The notes beneath the pieces were generated by a model, which had not been told where the DNA came from, did not search any database, and was given only the letters and a program-made list of their open reading frames with translations. Below, piece after piece: positions 7,871 to 16,110 of a stretch of 64,000 nt of DNA (within the stretch, counting starts at the first letter, position 1; the number at the start of each line of letters is the position of its first letter). Both the position numbers and the translations under genes were made by a program. Origin of the DNA: Cypionkella sinensis (GTDB lineage: Bacteria > Pseudomonadota > Alphaproteobacteria > Rhodobacterales > Rhodobacteraceae); the NCBI RefSeq assembly GCF_042646385.1, contig NZ_JBHRTO010000001.1, positions 1,054,001-1,118,000 on the forward strand, written 5' to 3'.

Positions 7871-8623
7871 TCAATCTTCGGCGTCAGGCAGCGGCGCAAA
7901 TGATCCGGTCAGCGTCGCCTTGCCGCGGAAACCTTGTGCGACGACGAACTTCTCGGAACTGTCCGCCCGGCTGGCTGGGGGTTTGACGTTGGCGACCTTC
8001 TTGAACGACTTTTTCAACTGGGTCTGCATTTCGGCTTCGGCCCCACCTGCCAGAACCTTGGCGACAAAGGTGCCGCCTTCTTCCAACACGTCAAAGGCAA
8101 AGGCGAGCGCAGCTTCGATCAAAGCGATGATGCGCAAGTGATCGGTGCCTTTGTGCCCCGAGGCCGAAGCCGCCATATCCGACATCACCACATCCGCCTT
8201 GCCACCCAGCCAGCCCTTGACCAGCGCGTCGGCTTCATCGGACAGAAAATCCAACTGGTGAATCTGCGCGCCCGCGATGCCCTCGATTTCCTGCAAATCC
8301 ACGCCCAGCACGGTGCCAATCGGCTTTTTCGGATTGTCGCCCTGCGCATTCACCCGCTTTACCGCAACCTGACACCAGCCCCCCGGCGCACAGCCCAGAT
8401 CCACCACCCGCGCACCCGGCACGAGGAAGTTGTATTTGTCATCCAACTCCAGAATCTTGTAGGCCGCCCGCCCTCGATAGCCTTCCTTCTTGGCGCGGAT
8501 GACGTAAGGGTCGTTCAACTGCCGCTCAAGCCACAGGGTTGACGACAGCTTGCGGCCCTTCGCGGTTTTCACCCGCACGCGCAGATCGCGCTGGCCCCGG
8601 CCTGATGTGTTCTTTTCCGTCAT
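7871..8623 (-). CDS. rlmE: 23S rRNA 2'-O-methyltransferase RlmE (FtsJ/RrmJ)
   Basis: This 250-residue enzyme methylates the 2'-O of a uridine in 23S rRNA (U2552 in E. coli numbering). The core is a Rossmann methyltransferase with the SAM motif VVDLGCAPGGWCQVA (about residues 75-90) and the family sequence VMSDMAASASGHKGTDH, plus the K-D-K-E catalytic set near YRGRAAYKI, SDMA, VAKVLAGG and SSEKF. The ATG at 8623 overlaps the stop of the upstream Ppx/GppA gene by ATGA; upstream in-frame extensions lack family similarity. The pair is probably co-transcribed from the ppx promoter. Confidence 0.93.
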   Translation of the reverse strand: MTEKNTSGRGQRDLRVRVKTAKGRKLSSTLWLERQLNDPYVIRAKKEGYRGRAAYKILELDDKYNFLVPGARVVDLGCAPGGWCQVAVKRVNAQGDNPKKPIGTVLGVDLQEIEGIAGAQIHQLDFLSDEADALVKGWLGGKADVVMSDMAASASGHKGTDHLRIIALIEAALAFAFDVLEEGGTFVAKVLAGGAEAEMQTQLKKSFKKVANVKPPASRADSSEKFVVAQGFRGKATLTGSFAPLPDAED

Positions 8624-9753
8624 TCGAAAGGTCCGTCCTCTAACACGCCGTCGGCACTCATCTGTGCATATAGCAGCCCCTCGCGCAGGCCACGGTCGGC
8701 CACAGAAAGCCTGTCGGTTGGCCATATCCGCATCAGCGCCTGAAGGATAGCCGCGCCAGACATGATCAGCGTATGCCGATCCCGCCCGATGCGCGGGTCA
8801 TTGCGCCGCCCTTCCGGCCCCAGCGTCAGATATTCGCGGATGACCGAGTCGATCTGATCAGAGGTCATCTGCAAGCCATCGACCTTGGTGCGGTCATACC
8901 GGCGCAGGCCCAGATAGCTGGCAGCAACTGTGGTAACGGTGCCCGAGGTGCCGATGATCTGAAAACCTTCCCGCTTTTGCGCCGCCGCATAGGGGCTGAA
9001 CGAGGCGAGGTTTTCTTCGAAAAACCAGCTCATCAGCGCGAAACGCGCCGCGTCATCTTCAACATCCTGAAACTGATCCTTCAGCGTGGCCACACCCAGC
9101 GGCACCGAAATCCAATCCACCACCCGCGCGCCCGCAGGATCAGCCTGAAAGCCGCGATGCAGCCGCATGATCGCATGGGGTCGATCCTCGGGGGCGACAG
9201 CAGACAGATCAATCCACACCAGTTCGGTCGATCCGCCGCCGATATCCACCACCAGCAACTGCTCGGTCGAGCGGTTGACCAAAGGCGCGCAAGAGATCAC
9301 CGCCAGCCGCGCCTCTTCCTCGGCGGGAATGATCTCGACGATCAGCCCGGTTTCACGCCGCACCTGCCGCATGAACTCCTTAGAATTGCGCGCGCGCCGA
9401 CAGGCTTCGGTAGCCACAAAGCGCATCCGCGTGACGCCGTGCTGTTCGATCTTTTTCTGACAGATGCGCAAAGCCTGCATGGTCCGCCCCATCGAGGCAC
9501 GACCAAGCCTGCCCGAGGCTTCCAGCCCCGCACCCAGTTGGACAGTCTTTGAAAAGCTGTCCACAACCACAAACTGACTGCCACGCGGCTGGGCAATCAA
9601 CATGCGGCACGCATTTGTGCCTAAGTCCACGGCGGCATAAAGCCCCTTGGAACCCAGGCCGGGGGGGGCCGACGGGTCAGTTTCGCGGAAAGCACCCTGT
9701 GCCTCGACCGCTGTTTGCATCGCGTCCGCCCCCAGGGGACGCTCGGGCGCCAT
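8620..9753 (-). CDS. Ppx/GppA family exopolyphosphatase
   Basis: This 377-residue member of the ASKHA phosphatase superfamily hydrolyses terminal phosphates from polyphosphate or pppGpp. Visible motifs are the phosphate-1 loop AAVDLGTNACRMLI (about residues 40-53), VDIGGGSTEL (about 180) and IGTSGTVTT (about 285). A 40-residue Pro/Ala-rich N-terminal extension precedes the catalytic core. The ATG follows GGAGG at good spacing. The length fits the short alphaproteobacterial form without the C-terminal HD-like domains of E. coli Ppx. Exopolyphosphatase and pppGpp phosphatase activities cannot be told apart from the sequence. Confidence 0.9.
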   Translation of the reverse strand: MAPERPLGADAMQTAVEAQGAFRETDPSAPPGLGSKGLYAAVDLGTNACRMLIAQPRGSQFVVVDSFSKTVQLGAGLEASGRLGRASMGRTMQALRICQKKIEQHGVTRMRFVATEACRRARNSKEFMRQVRRETGLIVEIIPAEEEARLAVISCAPLVNRSTEQLLVVDIGGGSTELVWIDLSAVAPEDRPHAIMRLHRGFQADPAGARVVDWISVPLGVATLKDQFQDVEDDAARFALMSWFFEENLASFSPYAAAQKREGFQIIGTSGTVTTVAASYLGLRRYDRTKVDGLQMTSDQIDSVIREYLTLGPEGRRNDPRIGRDRHTLIMSGAAILQALMRIWPTDRLSVADRGLREGLLYAQMSADGVLEDGPFE

Positions 9754-9934
9754 AATCGCCCTCCATTGGTGGTTGCCTTAAAGGTAGTCGCGTTGGCGGC
9801 CGGAGGCAAGCACCCTCCCCTACGACGGCGCAATCGTGATCTGGGGTTCATGCAAATGATGAAAAACTCTCCACACGCAGGCTCTGTGCGTGGATGCTGT
9901 TTGTGGTATGCAGCGGGCGTGGTCGCTGGCAGCA

Positions 9935-9985
9935 TGTTCTATGTCGAAAACCGACCCTGCTTGTCGCGGATGGCCGCATAGAACA
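9935..9985. promoter_or_regulatory. inverted repeat TGTTCTATG-N33-CATAGAACA upstream of the C1 operon
   Basis: Two perfect 9-bp arms lie 29 to 79 bases upstream of the first C1 gene. They could be paired operator half-sites or a leader hairpin. No riboswitch consensus was recognised here. Confidence 0.4.
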
Positions 9986-10013
9986 AGCGTGAAAGTGGTG
10001 AGGGGAATCAGCG

Positions 10014-10316
10014 ATGCCGGATGTAGTTGTGGTTTTTTGGCGCGATATCCCGGCGCAGGTGATTGTCGGTAAGGGGCGTGCCGCGTCCAAGGTGCAACTG
10101 CCGGAACGGTTTGAGCAAGCGATCGACCGTTGCGCAATGAAGATCGGCGCCAAAGATGCTGACGCCTATCTGGCAGAATGGCGCAAGGCTGATCCTTATT
10201 CGGTCGACGGTGAAGCGGCCGAGGTTGCTGCCGCCGAAGCCGCGCGTCTGGACACCGCTTATGACACCGAGCGCTTGAAGGCGCTGATCAATGCCGAGGG
10301 CTGGGCGCAAGCCTGA
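10014..10316 (+). CDS. virulence-factor domain small protein of C1 operon
   Basis: This 100-residue protein starts MPDVVVVFWRDIPAQVIVGKG and matches the conserved 'virulence factor' domain family, found in alphaproteobacteria next to methylenetetrahydrofolate reductase-like and pterin methyltransferase genes. Here it is the first gene of exactly that cluster, 22 bases before the reductase. The C-terminal half is helical and alanine-rich. It has no signal peptide or membrane segment, so it should be cytosolic. A structural or regulatory role in corrinoid-dependent methyl transfer is a guess from context only. The ATG follows GAGGGG. Confidence 0.75.
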   Translation: MPDVVVVFWRDIPAQVIVGKGRAASKVQLPERFEQAIDRCAMKIGAKDADAYLAEWRKADPYSVDGEAAEVAAAEAARLDTAYDTERLKALINAEGWAQA

Positions 10317-10338
10317 CCACATCTAACGGGAGGCCCGC

Positions 10339-11262
10339 GTGGCACTTAGCTTTTTCCGCAAAGAAACCAAAACCGCCGTCAACAACGATGCGAGTGAAGC
10401 CTTTCTGAAGGGCTATTCCATCGAGGTGATGCCGCGCACCGCCGAAAAGGTGGAAGATTTCCGCGCGCTGCTGCCGAAAGGCACCCGCGTCTATATCGCC
10501 CATATCGAGGGCACCCCGATTGAAGACATGGTCGCCACCGCCAAGCGCATCGCGGGCGAGGGTTTTGACGTGATGCCGCACTTCCCTGCACGCATCATCG
10601 CCGACAAGGCCACCCTGGCCGATTGGATCAAGCGCTATCAGACCGAGGCGGGCGTCAAGCAGGCGCTGCTGCTGGGTGGTGGTGTGAATACGCCTGCGGG
10701 CGATTTTGACAGCTCGATGCAACTGATCGAAACCGGGTTGTTCGATGGCTTTGAACGTCTGCACGTCGCAGGCCACCCCGAGGGCAACAAGGACATCGAC
10801 AAAGACGGCGGCGATGCCATCGTCATGCAGGCGTTGAAGTGGAAGCAGGCTTTTTCCGAACGCTCTGATGCCAAGATGGCGATTGCCACGCAGTTCTGCT
10901 TTGAGGCCGATCCGGTGATCGCCTGGGCCAACCGGCTGGCCGAAGCGGGCGTGCATCTGCCGATCCATATCGGTGTGGCAGGCCCGGCCAAGCTGCAAAC
11001 CCTGATCAAATTCGCGATTTCCTGCGGCGTAGGTGCTTCGCTGCGCGTGCTGCAAAAGCGCGCGATGGATGTGACCAAACTGCTGCTGCCCTACGAGCCG
11101 ACCGAGTTTGTCGCAGGCCTCGCCGCGCACAAAGCCGCCAATCCGGCCTTTGGCATCGAACAGGTTCACTTCTTCCCGCTGGGTGGCATCAAGACCAATG
11201 CCACTTGGGTTACTGAAAATGCCGGCGCCGCAGGCGTGCCCGCAAACGCCGCAAACGCTTAA
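10339..11262 (+). CDS. methylenetetrahydrofolate reductase-like protein
   Basis: This 307-residue protein of the MetF/MTHFR TIM-barrel family normally interconverts 5,10-methylene- and 5-methyl-tetrahydrofolate with FAD. The family features are seen as SIEVMPRTAEK (in place of the usual SFEFFPPK), PHFPARIIAD, LLLGGGVNTP and HVAGHPEGN. It is a divergent paralogue of the kind found with corrinoid methyltransferases, where it would oxidise methyl-THF released from methylated amines. The start is GTG at 10339 with GGGAGG five bases upstream. The next gene begins 15 bases after the stop, so they form one operon. Confidence 0.85.
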   Translation: MALSFFRKETKTAVNNDASEAFLKGYSIEVMPRTAEKVEDFRALLPKGTRVYIAHIEGTPIEDMVATAKRIAGEGFDVMPHFPARIIADKATLADWIKRYQTEAGVKQALLLGGGVNTPAGDFDSSMQLIETGLFDGFERLHVAGHPEGNKDIDKDGGDAIVMQALKWKQAFSERSDAKMAIATQFCFEADPVIAWANRLAEAGVHLPIHIGVAGPAKLQTLIKFAISCGVGASLRVLQKRAMDVTKLLLPYEPTEFVAGLAAHKAANPAFGIEQVHFFPLGGIKTNATWVTENAGAAGVPANAANA

Positions 11263-11277
11263 AGAGAAGGTTTAAGA

Positions 11278-12255
11278 ATGACCCGTACCGTCATTGAATC
11301 CAAAACGAAAACCGTTGTCATCGGCTTTGATGAGCCGTTCTGCGTCATCGGTGAACGCATCAACCCGACCGGCCGCAAAAAACTGGCTGCCGAGTTGGAA
11401 GCAGGCAATTTCGAAACCGTGCTGAAGGACGCGCTGGAACAGGTCGCTTGCGGCGCCACCGTGCTGGACGTGAACTCGGGTGCCGTGTTCACCAACAAAA
11501 TGGCCGAAGACCCGCGCTATGCCGACAATAACTTTGTCGAGCCGCCGCTGATGCGCGAAATGATCCTGCGGATTCAGGAAGTCGTCGATGTGCCGCTGTG
11601 CATCGACTCGTCGGTTCCGGGTGCTTTGGAAGCCGGTCTGCAATCCTGCGAAGGTCGCCCGCTGTTGAACTCGGTCACGGGCGAGGAAGAGCGGTTGGAG
11701 CTGGTTCTGCCGCTGGTGAAGAAATACAACGTGCCGGTGGTGGCGATCTCGAATGACGACACCGGCATCAGCCAAGACCCTGATGTGCGCTTTGCTGTGG
11801 CGAAGAAGATCGTCGAACGTGCGGCTGATTTCGGCATCCCGGCGCATGACATCGTGGTCGATCCGCTGGTGATGCCGGTGGGAGCGATGGGGTCTGCAGG
11901 GCAGCAAGTGTTCGCTCTGGTCCGCCGTCTGCGCGAAGAACTGGGCGTAAACACCACCTGCGGCGCTTCGAACATCTCGTTCGGTCTGCCGCACCGCCAC
12001 GGCATCAACGCGGCTTTCCTGCCGATGGCGATTGGCGCAGGCATGACCAGCGCCATCATGAACCCGGTGCGCCAGGTTGAGATGGAGGCCATTCGCGCTG
12101 CCAACTTCCTGATGAACCACGACGCCAACGGCGGCGAGTGGATTCGTTTCGCCAAAGTGCTGGAGGCTGTTGAGGCCGGGGCTACCTTCGCCGAAGCATC
12201 CGCTGCCGCATCGGCTGCAACCTCGGGACGTCGCGGCGGTCGGCGGGCACGCTAA
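11278..12255 (+). CDS. methyltetrahydrofolate:corrinoid methyltransferase-like protein
   Basis: This 325-residue pterin-binding TIM barrel (DHPS-like superfamily) contains the folate-site sequences VIGERINPTGRK, VLDVNSGA, PLCIDSS, NSVTGE, AISNDDTG and CGASNISFGLPHR. The family transfers a methyl group between a corrinoid protein and tetrahydrofolate. With the MTHFR-like enzyme it forms the tetrahydrofolate end of a demethylation route. The corrinoid protein and substrate-specific methyltransferase are not in the window. The C-terminus is an Ala/Arg-rich tail (RRGGRRAR). A bidirectional terminator follows. Confidence 0.85.
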   Translation: MTRTVIESKTKTVVIGFDEPFCVIGERINPTGRKKLAAELEAGNFETVLKDALEQVACGATVLDVNSGAVFTNKMAEDPRYADNNFVEPPLMREMILRIQEVVDVPLCIDSSVPGALEAGLQSCEGRPLLNSVTGEEERLELVLPLVKKYNVPVVAISNDDTGISQDPDVRFAVAKKIVERAADFGIPAHDIVVDPLVMPVGAMGSAGQQVFALVRRLREELGVNTTCGASNISFGLPHRHGINAAFLPMAIGAGMTSAIMNPVRQVEMEAIRAANFLMNHDANGGEWIRFAKVLEAVEAGATFAEASAAASAATSGRRGGRRAR

Positions 12256-12272
12256 GCACCGAAAATCTATGG

Positions 12273-12299
12273 AAAAGGCCCGCTTCTGGCGGGCCTTTT
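12273..12299. terminator. bidirectional terminator after C1 operon
   Basis: AAAAGGCCCGC and GCGGGCCTTTT pair around TTCTG. It serves the C1 operon on the plus strand and the scpB chain on the minus strand. Confidence 0.85.
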
Positions 12300-12302
12300 G
12301 CT

Positions 12303-12506
12303 TTAGCGGATGCGCCGGGTCAGCTTTGCCGCCTGCCGCGCCCGCTTGGCCAGATCCTTGCCCGCCCGCGCCTGCTGCAGCTCTTCCGGCGTCATCTGAT
12401 CGGGGGATTTGCCGCGCCGGGCGGCGTAATCCACACCCTTGTTGACAGCAGTATTGACCAGCCGCCCCAAGAGCTTGTTCAAGATCATGTTGATAATCCG
12501 GTCCAT
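12303..12506 (-). CDS. small conserved basic protein
   Basis: This 67-residue protein starts MDRIINMILNKLLGRLVNTAVNKG, with an amphipathic N-terminal helix, and ends in a highly basic tail (AKRARQAAKLTRRIR). It follows scpB by four bases, with its ribosome site GAGG inside the last codons of scpB, so it is the last gene of the scpA-scpB chain. No known domain is recognised. It may be membrane-peripheral or nucleic-acid-binding by composition, but nothing firmer can be said. Confidence 0.7.
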   Translation of the reverse strand: MDRIINMILNKLLGRLVNTAVNKGVDYAARRGKSPDQMTPEELQQARAGKDLAKRARQAAKLTRRIR

Positions 12507-12510
12507 CGCA

Positions 12511-13167
12511 TCAATCCTCAAACAACTCGCTTTGCCCGGTGGTGGGCTGTTCTTCGTCTTCAGATGGGGTCGAAAGCCCGCCCGGCAAGGGGCGACTGTC
12601 CAAAAGCCCCGCCGCGCGCAACTCTTTCAGCCCCGGCAGGTCTCGCGCTGATTCCAAACCGAAATGATCCAGAAAATGATCTGTCACCACGAATGTCACC
12701 GGCCTGCCGGGCGTCATCCGGCGACGGCCCAGCCTGATCCAATCAAGTTCCAGAAGCTGATCCACCGTGCCACGGCTGACGGCAACGCCACGGATTTCTT
12801 CAATCTCGGCGCGCGTCACGGGCTGGTGATAAGCCACAATTGCCAACGTCTCGATCGCCGCGCGCGACAGTTTGCGCTGCTCGGCGGTTTCCTTTTGCAT
12901 CAGATGCCCAAGATCGGGAGCGGTGCGGAAAGCATAGGCATCACCAACCTTGACCATATTCACCCCCCGCCCCTCGTAGCGGCGGCGCAGGGTCAGCAAG
13001 GCCTCGGCGGGATCGCAGCCATGCGGCATCCGCTTGATCAGTTCGGCCAAAGTCACAGGCTCGGTGGCCGCGAACAGGATGGCTTCGACCATGCGTTCCT
13101 GCTCCCCCATCGGCGGGGCTTCGAACAGGCTTTTCTCGATGGGTTCGCTGTGGGTGGGTTCGGTCAT
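12511..13167 (-). CDS. scpB: segregation and condensation protein ScpB
   Basis: This 218-residue winged-helix kleisin-associated protein would join ScpA and SMC in the condensin complex that compacts and separates chromosomes. The first domain (about residues 15-90: MVEAILFAATEPVTLAEL ... YAFRTAPDL) and second (about 100-180: LSRAAIETLAIVAYHQPVTRAEIEEIRG) are the paired winged helices of the family. The C-terminal tail is low-complexity. The start overlaps the scpA stop by ATGA. The organism's SMC gene is outside the window. Confidence 0.92.
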   Translation of the reverse strand: MTEPTHSEPIEKSLFEAPPMGEQERMVEAILFAATEPVTLAELIKRMPHGCDPAEALLTLRRRYEGRGVNMVKVGDAYAFRTAPDLGHLMQKETAEQRKLSRAAIETLAIVAYHQPVTRAEIEEIRGVAVSRGTVDQLLELDWIRLGRRRMTPGRPVTFVVTDHFLDHFGLESARDLPGLKELRAAGLLDSRPLPGGLSTPSEDEEQPTTGQSELFED

Positions 13168-13961
13168 GGTGTTGTCCTGCGGATCATCAGCGGCGCAAAC
13201 ACCTCGCCCTGTTTGATCTGCACCTGACCGCGCTTTGCCATTTCCAGAATGGCCGCGAAATGCGCCGCCGTCGCCGAGCGCCGCCGTGCAGGAGAAACCT
13301 CCCAGCCCTCGGGCATGAAGCTGGTCAGATCAGACCATTCGCCCGCATAGCCCAGCAAGCCGCGCATGCGCTCCAGCGCGTCTTCCATCGTGTAGACGTC
13401 TTTGCGATCAAAGGCATAGGGGCGGAATTCGTCGCGGGTGCGGATGCGGGCATAGGCGCGCATCAGATCCAGCAGGGTCGCAGTATAGCTGACCGTGACC
13501 TTGCGCGCCACATCTTCGGGCACACCGCGCGCAAAGAAATCGCGGCCCAACTGATCGCGCCCCATCAACCGCGCCGCAGCCTCGCGCATCGCCGACAAAC
13601 GCTCCAACTGGAAGGCCAGATGCGCCGCCAGATCCTCGGCCGATGGCCCCGCCTCACCCGGTTCGGGCGGCAGCAGCAGGCGCGATTTCAGAAACGCCAG
13701 CCAAGCCGCCATCACCAGATAATCGGCGGCAAGTTCGATCCGTAACGCCTGCGCGCGCTGCACGAAGATCAGATATTGCTCGGCCAGTTGCAGCACCGAA
13801 ATCTTGCGCAGATCGACCTTTTGCGTGCGCGACAGCATCAACAGCAGGTCAAGCGGGCCCTCAAATCCATCAACATCAATGATCAGCGCTTCCGAGGCCA
13901 GCCGCTCCGCCGCCGGGATCCGCTCTGCCGCGCTCCAATCATCGGTGTCGGTTTCAGCCAT
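13164..13961 (-). CDS. scpA: segregation and condensation protein ScpA (kleisin)
   Basis: This 265-residue kleisin carries the family N-terminal signature DGFEGPLDLLLMLSRTQKVDL (about residues 33-53), then the central helices AEQYLIFVQRAQALRIELAADYLVMAAWLAFLKSRLLLP and a C-terminal winged helix (FAAILEMAKRGQVQIKQGEVFAPL). It would bridge SMC heads and bind ScpB. The ATG at 13961 lies within the last codons of nagZ (8-base overlap), favouring it over an upstream ATG at 14042 that would run through nagZ. Confidence 0.92.
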   Translation of the reverse strand: MAETDTDDWSAAERIPAAERLASEALIIDVDGFEGPLDLLLMLSRTQKVDLRKISVLQLAEQYLIFVQRAQALRIELAADYLVMAAWLAFLKSRLLLPPEPGEAGPSAEDLAAHLAFQLERLSAMREAAARLMGRDQLGRDFFARGVPEDVARKVTVSYTATLLDLMRAYARIRTRDEFRPYAFDRKDVYTMEDALERMRGLLGYAGEWSDLTSFMPEGWEVSPARRRSATAAHFAAILEMAKRGQVQIKQGEVFAPLMIRRTTP

Positions 13962-14961
13962 GCGCGCCTTCGCCCTGTAAAGCCGAAAGTTCGGCTTCGA
14001 GGGCTGCGATGTCAACGGATTTCGCGGCGCGGCGCTGAGCAAGTGCTGCTATGGCACGGGTGCGCGTGGCTTCGGTCATCGCGCCTGCGGCTGCCGCTAC
14101 TTCGACCATCTCGGCCATATCGCCCTTGCAATGCAGCGCAATATCGCAGCCCGCCGCCATCGACAGCGCTGCACGTTGCCCAAGACTGCCCGCCAGCGCC
14201 TGCATGTTCAGATCGTCCGTAAGCAACAGGCCCTGAAAGCCGATTTCTTCCCGGATCGCTTTGATCATCGCAGGCGATTGCGTGGCGGGTCGTGTATCAT
14301 AGGCGGCAAAGATGATATGCGCCGTCATCGCCATCGGAAGGTCAGCCAGCGCGCGGAAAGGCGCGAAATCTGTGGCGCTCAGCGTAGCGCGATCGGTGGT
14401 CACGGTCGGCAGATCGTGGTGGGTGTCGTTGGTGGATCGGCCATGCCCCGGCATATGCTTGACCACAGGCAACACCCCCGCCGCCAAATGCGCATCTGCA
14501 ACAGCGCGGGCAATTTTCGTCACTGTTTCAACGTCTTCGCCGTAGCAGCGGTTGCGCAGGAACGGATGGGTTTGCGGCCCGGCAATATCGGCGACCGGGG
14601 CGCAGTTGGCGTCGATCCCCACCGCGCGCAGCTCTGCGGCGATCAGGGTCGCACGCAGCGCCATCACCCGCGCAGCATCCGCACCTGCCCGCTGCACCGT
14701 ATCCAGCGGCGCGTGCCATTCACGCCAATGTGGCGCGCGCAGCCGTTGCACCCGCCCGCCTTCCTGATCGACCAGCACCGGCGCATCACGTCCAACAGCA
14801 TCCCGCAGATCAGCGGTCAGCCGAGCAAGCTGGGCCGGAGTTTCAACATTCCGCGCAAAGATGATGAAGCCAAGCGGATCATAATCACGAAAAAAGTCAC
14901 GTTCATCCTCGCCAAGGGTCAGCCCCGCGCAGCCAAAGATTGCCGCCCCGGTGCCGATCAT
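13954..14961 (-). CDS. nagZ: beta-N-acetylhexosaminidase NagZ
   Basis: This 335-residue cytosolic glycoside hydrolase family 3 enzyme removes GlcNAc from anhydromuropeptides during cell wall recycling. Family motifs are present: DQEGGRVQRLR, NCAPVADI, KHMPGHGRSTNDTHHDLP (the His of this loop is the unusual general acid of NagZ) and LLTDDLNMQAL, whose Asp is the expected nucleophile. The start ATG at 14961 overlaps the upstream SPOR gene stop by ATGA. Linking cell wall recycling, SPOR protein and ScpAB in one overlapping chain is common in this family. Confidence 0.93.
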   Translation of the reverse strand: MIGTGAAIFGCAGLTLGEDERDFFRDYDPLGFIIFARNVETPAQLARLTADLRDAVGRDAPVLVDQEGGRVQRLRAPHWREWHAPLDTVQRAGADAARVMALRATLIAAELRAVGIDANCAPVADIAGPQTHPFLRNRCYGEDVETVTKIARAVADAHLAAGVLPVVKHMPGHGRSTNDTHHDLPTVTTDRATLSATDFAPFRALADLPMAMTAHIIFAAYDTRPATQSPAMIKAIREEIGFQGLLLTDDLNMQALAGSLGQRAALSMAAGCDIALHCKGDMAEMVEVAAAAGAMTEATRTRAIAALAQRRAAKSVDIAALEAELSALQGEGAHG

Positions 14962-16025
14962 TTTTGTGCAACCGGAATGCAAGAGGCGTTCTGTGCCAAC
15001 ATCGCGGCGCAGAACTGGCGGGCCGCGTCTTCATTGTCAAAGCCATGCGCCCGCAGACGGTAGAATGTGCGGCCACCGCTTTGCGCCGATTGCACCACCA
15101 TCGCCTTACCCGGCAACAGATCCGGGAAATCGCTTTGAAGCTTTGCCCATTCAGCCCGCGCGCTTGCCTCGTCATCAAACGCGCCGAGTTGCACAAGACG
15201 GGTGCCGGCCGGAATGGTGCTAGGGTCGATCTCGGCAGCCGCAGGAACCACTGGCGCGGGTTGCGCCTCAGTTTCTGCCAGTGCAGGGGCAGGCTCAGCG
15301 GCTCCGGGCTGCGCGTCCGCCTCAGCCACGGGCGCTGCGGCGCGGCTAGACGGGCGCAGCTTCGGACGCGGCGATTTCGCTTGCTCTGCCGGGGCCACAT
15401 CATTCGCGCTCAGCCCGCCATCGGCACCCTCACCATCGGCCAACGCCGCCGCAAGCGCTGCTGCTACGGCGTCTTCTTGCGTGGCGGGCAAGGGGGCAGT
15501 GACGGCAAGGCTGGCCGCATCCGCGTTCGTAGCGGCTTTCGGTTCGGGCGCAATCTCCACCGGGGCAAGGCTGGCCACGGCTTGCGGAGCGACCTCGATC
15601 ATTTCCGTCGTGCCACCTGCCAACGGATCAACCGCAGGCAATTGCGTCAATTCTGCGGTGCCTGCCTGATCTTCCGGAGCAAGAGTGACCTCTTTCGGCG
15701 CAAGGATCAGCTTGTCAGGCAGGGGACGGGCGGTGCCAGCGGCAGCAACGGCATTGACAGAAAGGCCCTGATGAGACGCCACCTCGCCACCGGGATTTTC
15801 AGACGCAATCCGCAAGGGGCCCTCCAGCGCGCGCACTACCGGGATACCCGACACATCGCGGACTGCCAGTTTATAGCCCCATACGCCGAGCCCGATCACC
15901 AAAGCCACCGAGCAGACCGCCCCGGCCATGTTGATCATCGTGCGCGCCCGCCCCTGCGCCGCGCCCGAGCCTAAATCATGCTCGGCATAACCGCCGTCGA
16001 ACTCATCGAAATCCACGTCCGCCAT
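14958..16025 (-). CDS. SPOR-domain membrane protein
   Basis: This 355-residue protein has a short acidic cytoplasmic N-terminus (ADVDFDEFDGGYAEHD), one transmembrane segment (about residues 32-55: AGAVCSVALVIGLGVWGYKLAV), a long Pro/Ala-rich periplasmic linker and a C-terminal SPOR domain (TRLVQLGAFDDEASARAEWAKL ... FYRLRAHGF ... CAAML). SPOR domains bind glycan strands lacking stem peptides at division sites, so this is probably a division-associated protein. The start at 16025 follows GAGGCAAGAC; upstream codons run back toward argS. It is translationally coupled to nagZ. Confidence 0.88.
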   Translation of the reverse strand: MADVDFDEFDGGYAEHDLGSGAAQGRARTMINMAGAVCSVALVIGLGVWGYKLAVRDVSGIPVVRALEGPLRIASENPGGEVASHQGLSVNAVAAAGTARPLPDKLILAPKEVTLAPEDQAGTAELTQLPAVDPLAGGTTEMIEVAPQAVASLAPVEIAPEPKAATNADAASLAVTAPLPATQEDAVAAALAAALADGEGADGGLSANDVAPAEQAKSPRPKLRPSSRAAAPVAEADAQPGAAEPAPALAETEAQPAPVVPAAAEIDPSTIPAGTRLVQLGAFDDEASARAEWAKLQSDFPDLLPGKAMVVQSAQSGGRTFYRLRAHGFDNEDAARQFCAAMLAQNASCIPVAQK

Positions 16026-16110
16026 GTCTTGCCTCGCGTGCAAGGGCGATACATGCCACCCCTGCTTGTTATTTTGCCCATTACGGCCGGGCTGGCTGGG
16101 CGTTGCCACC

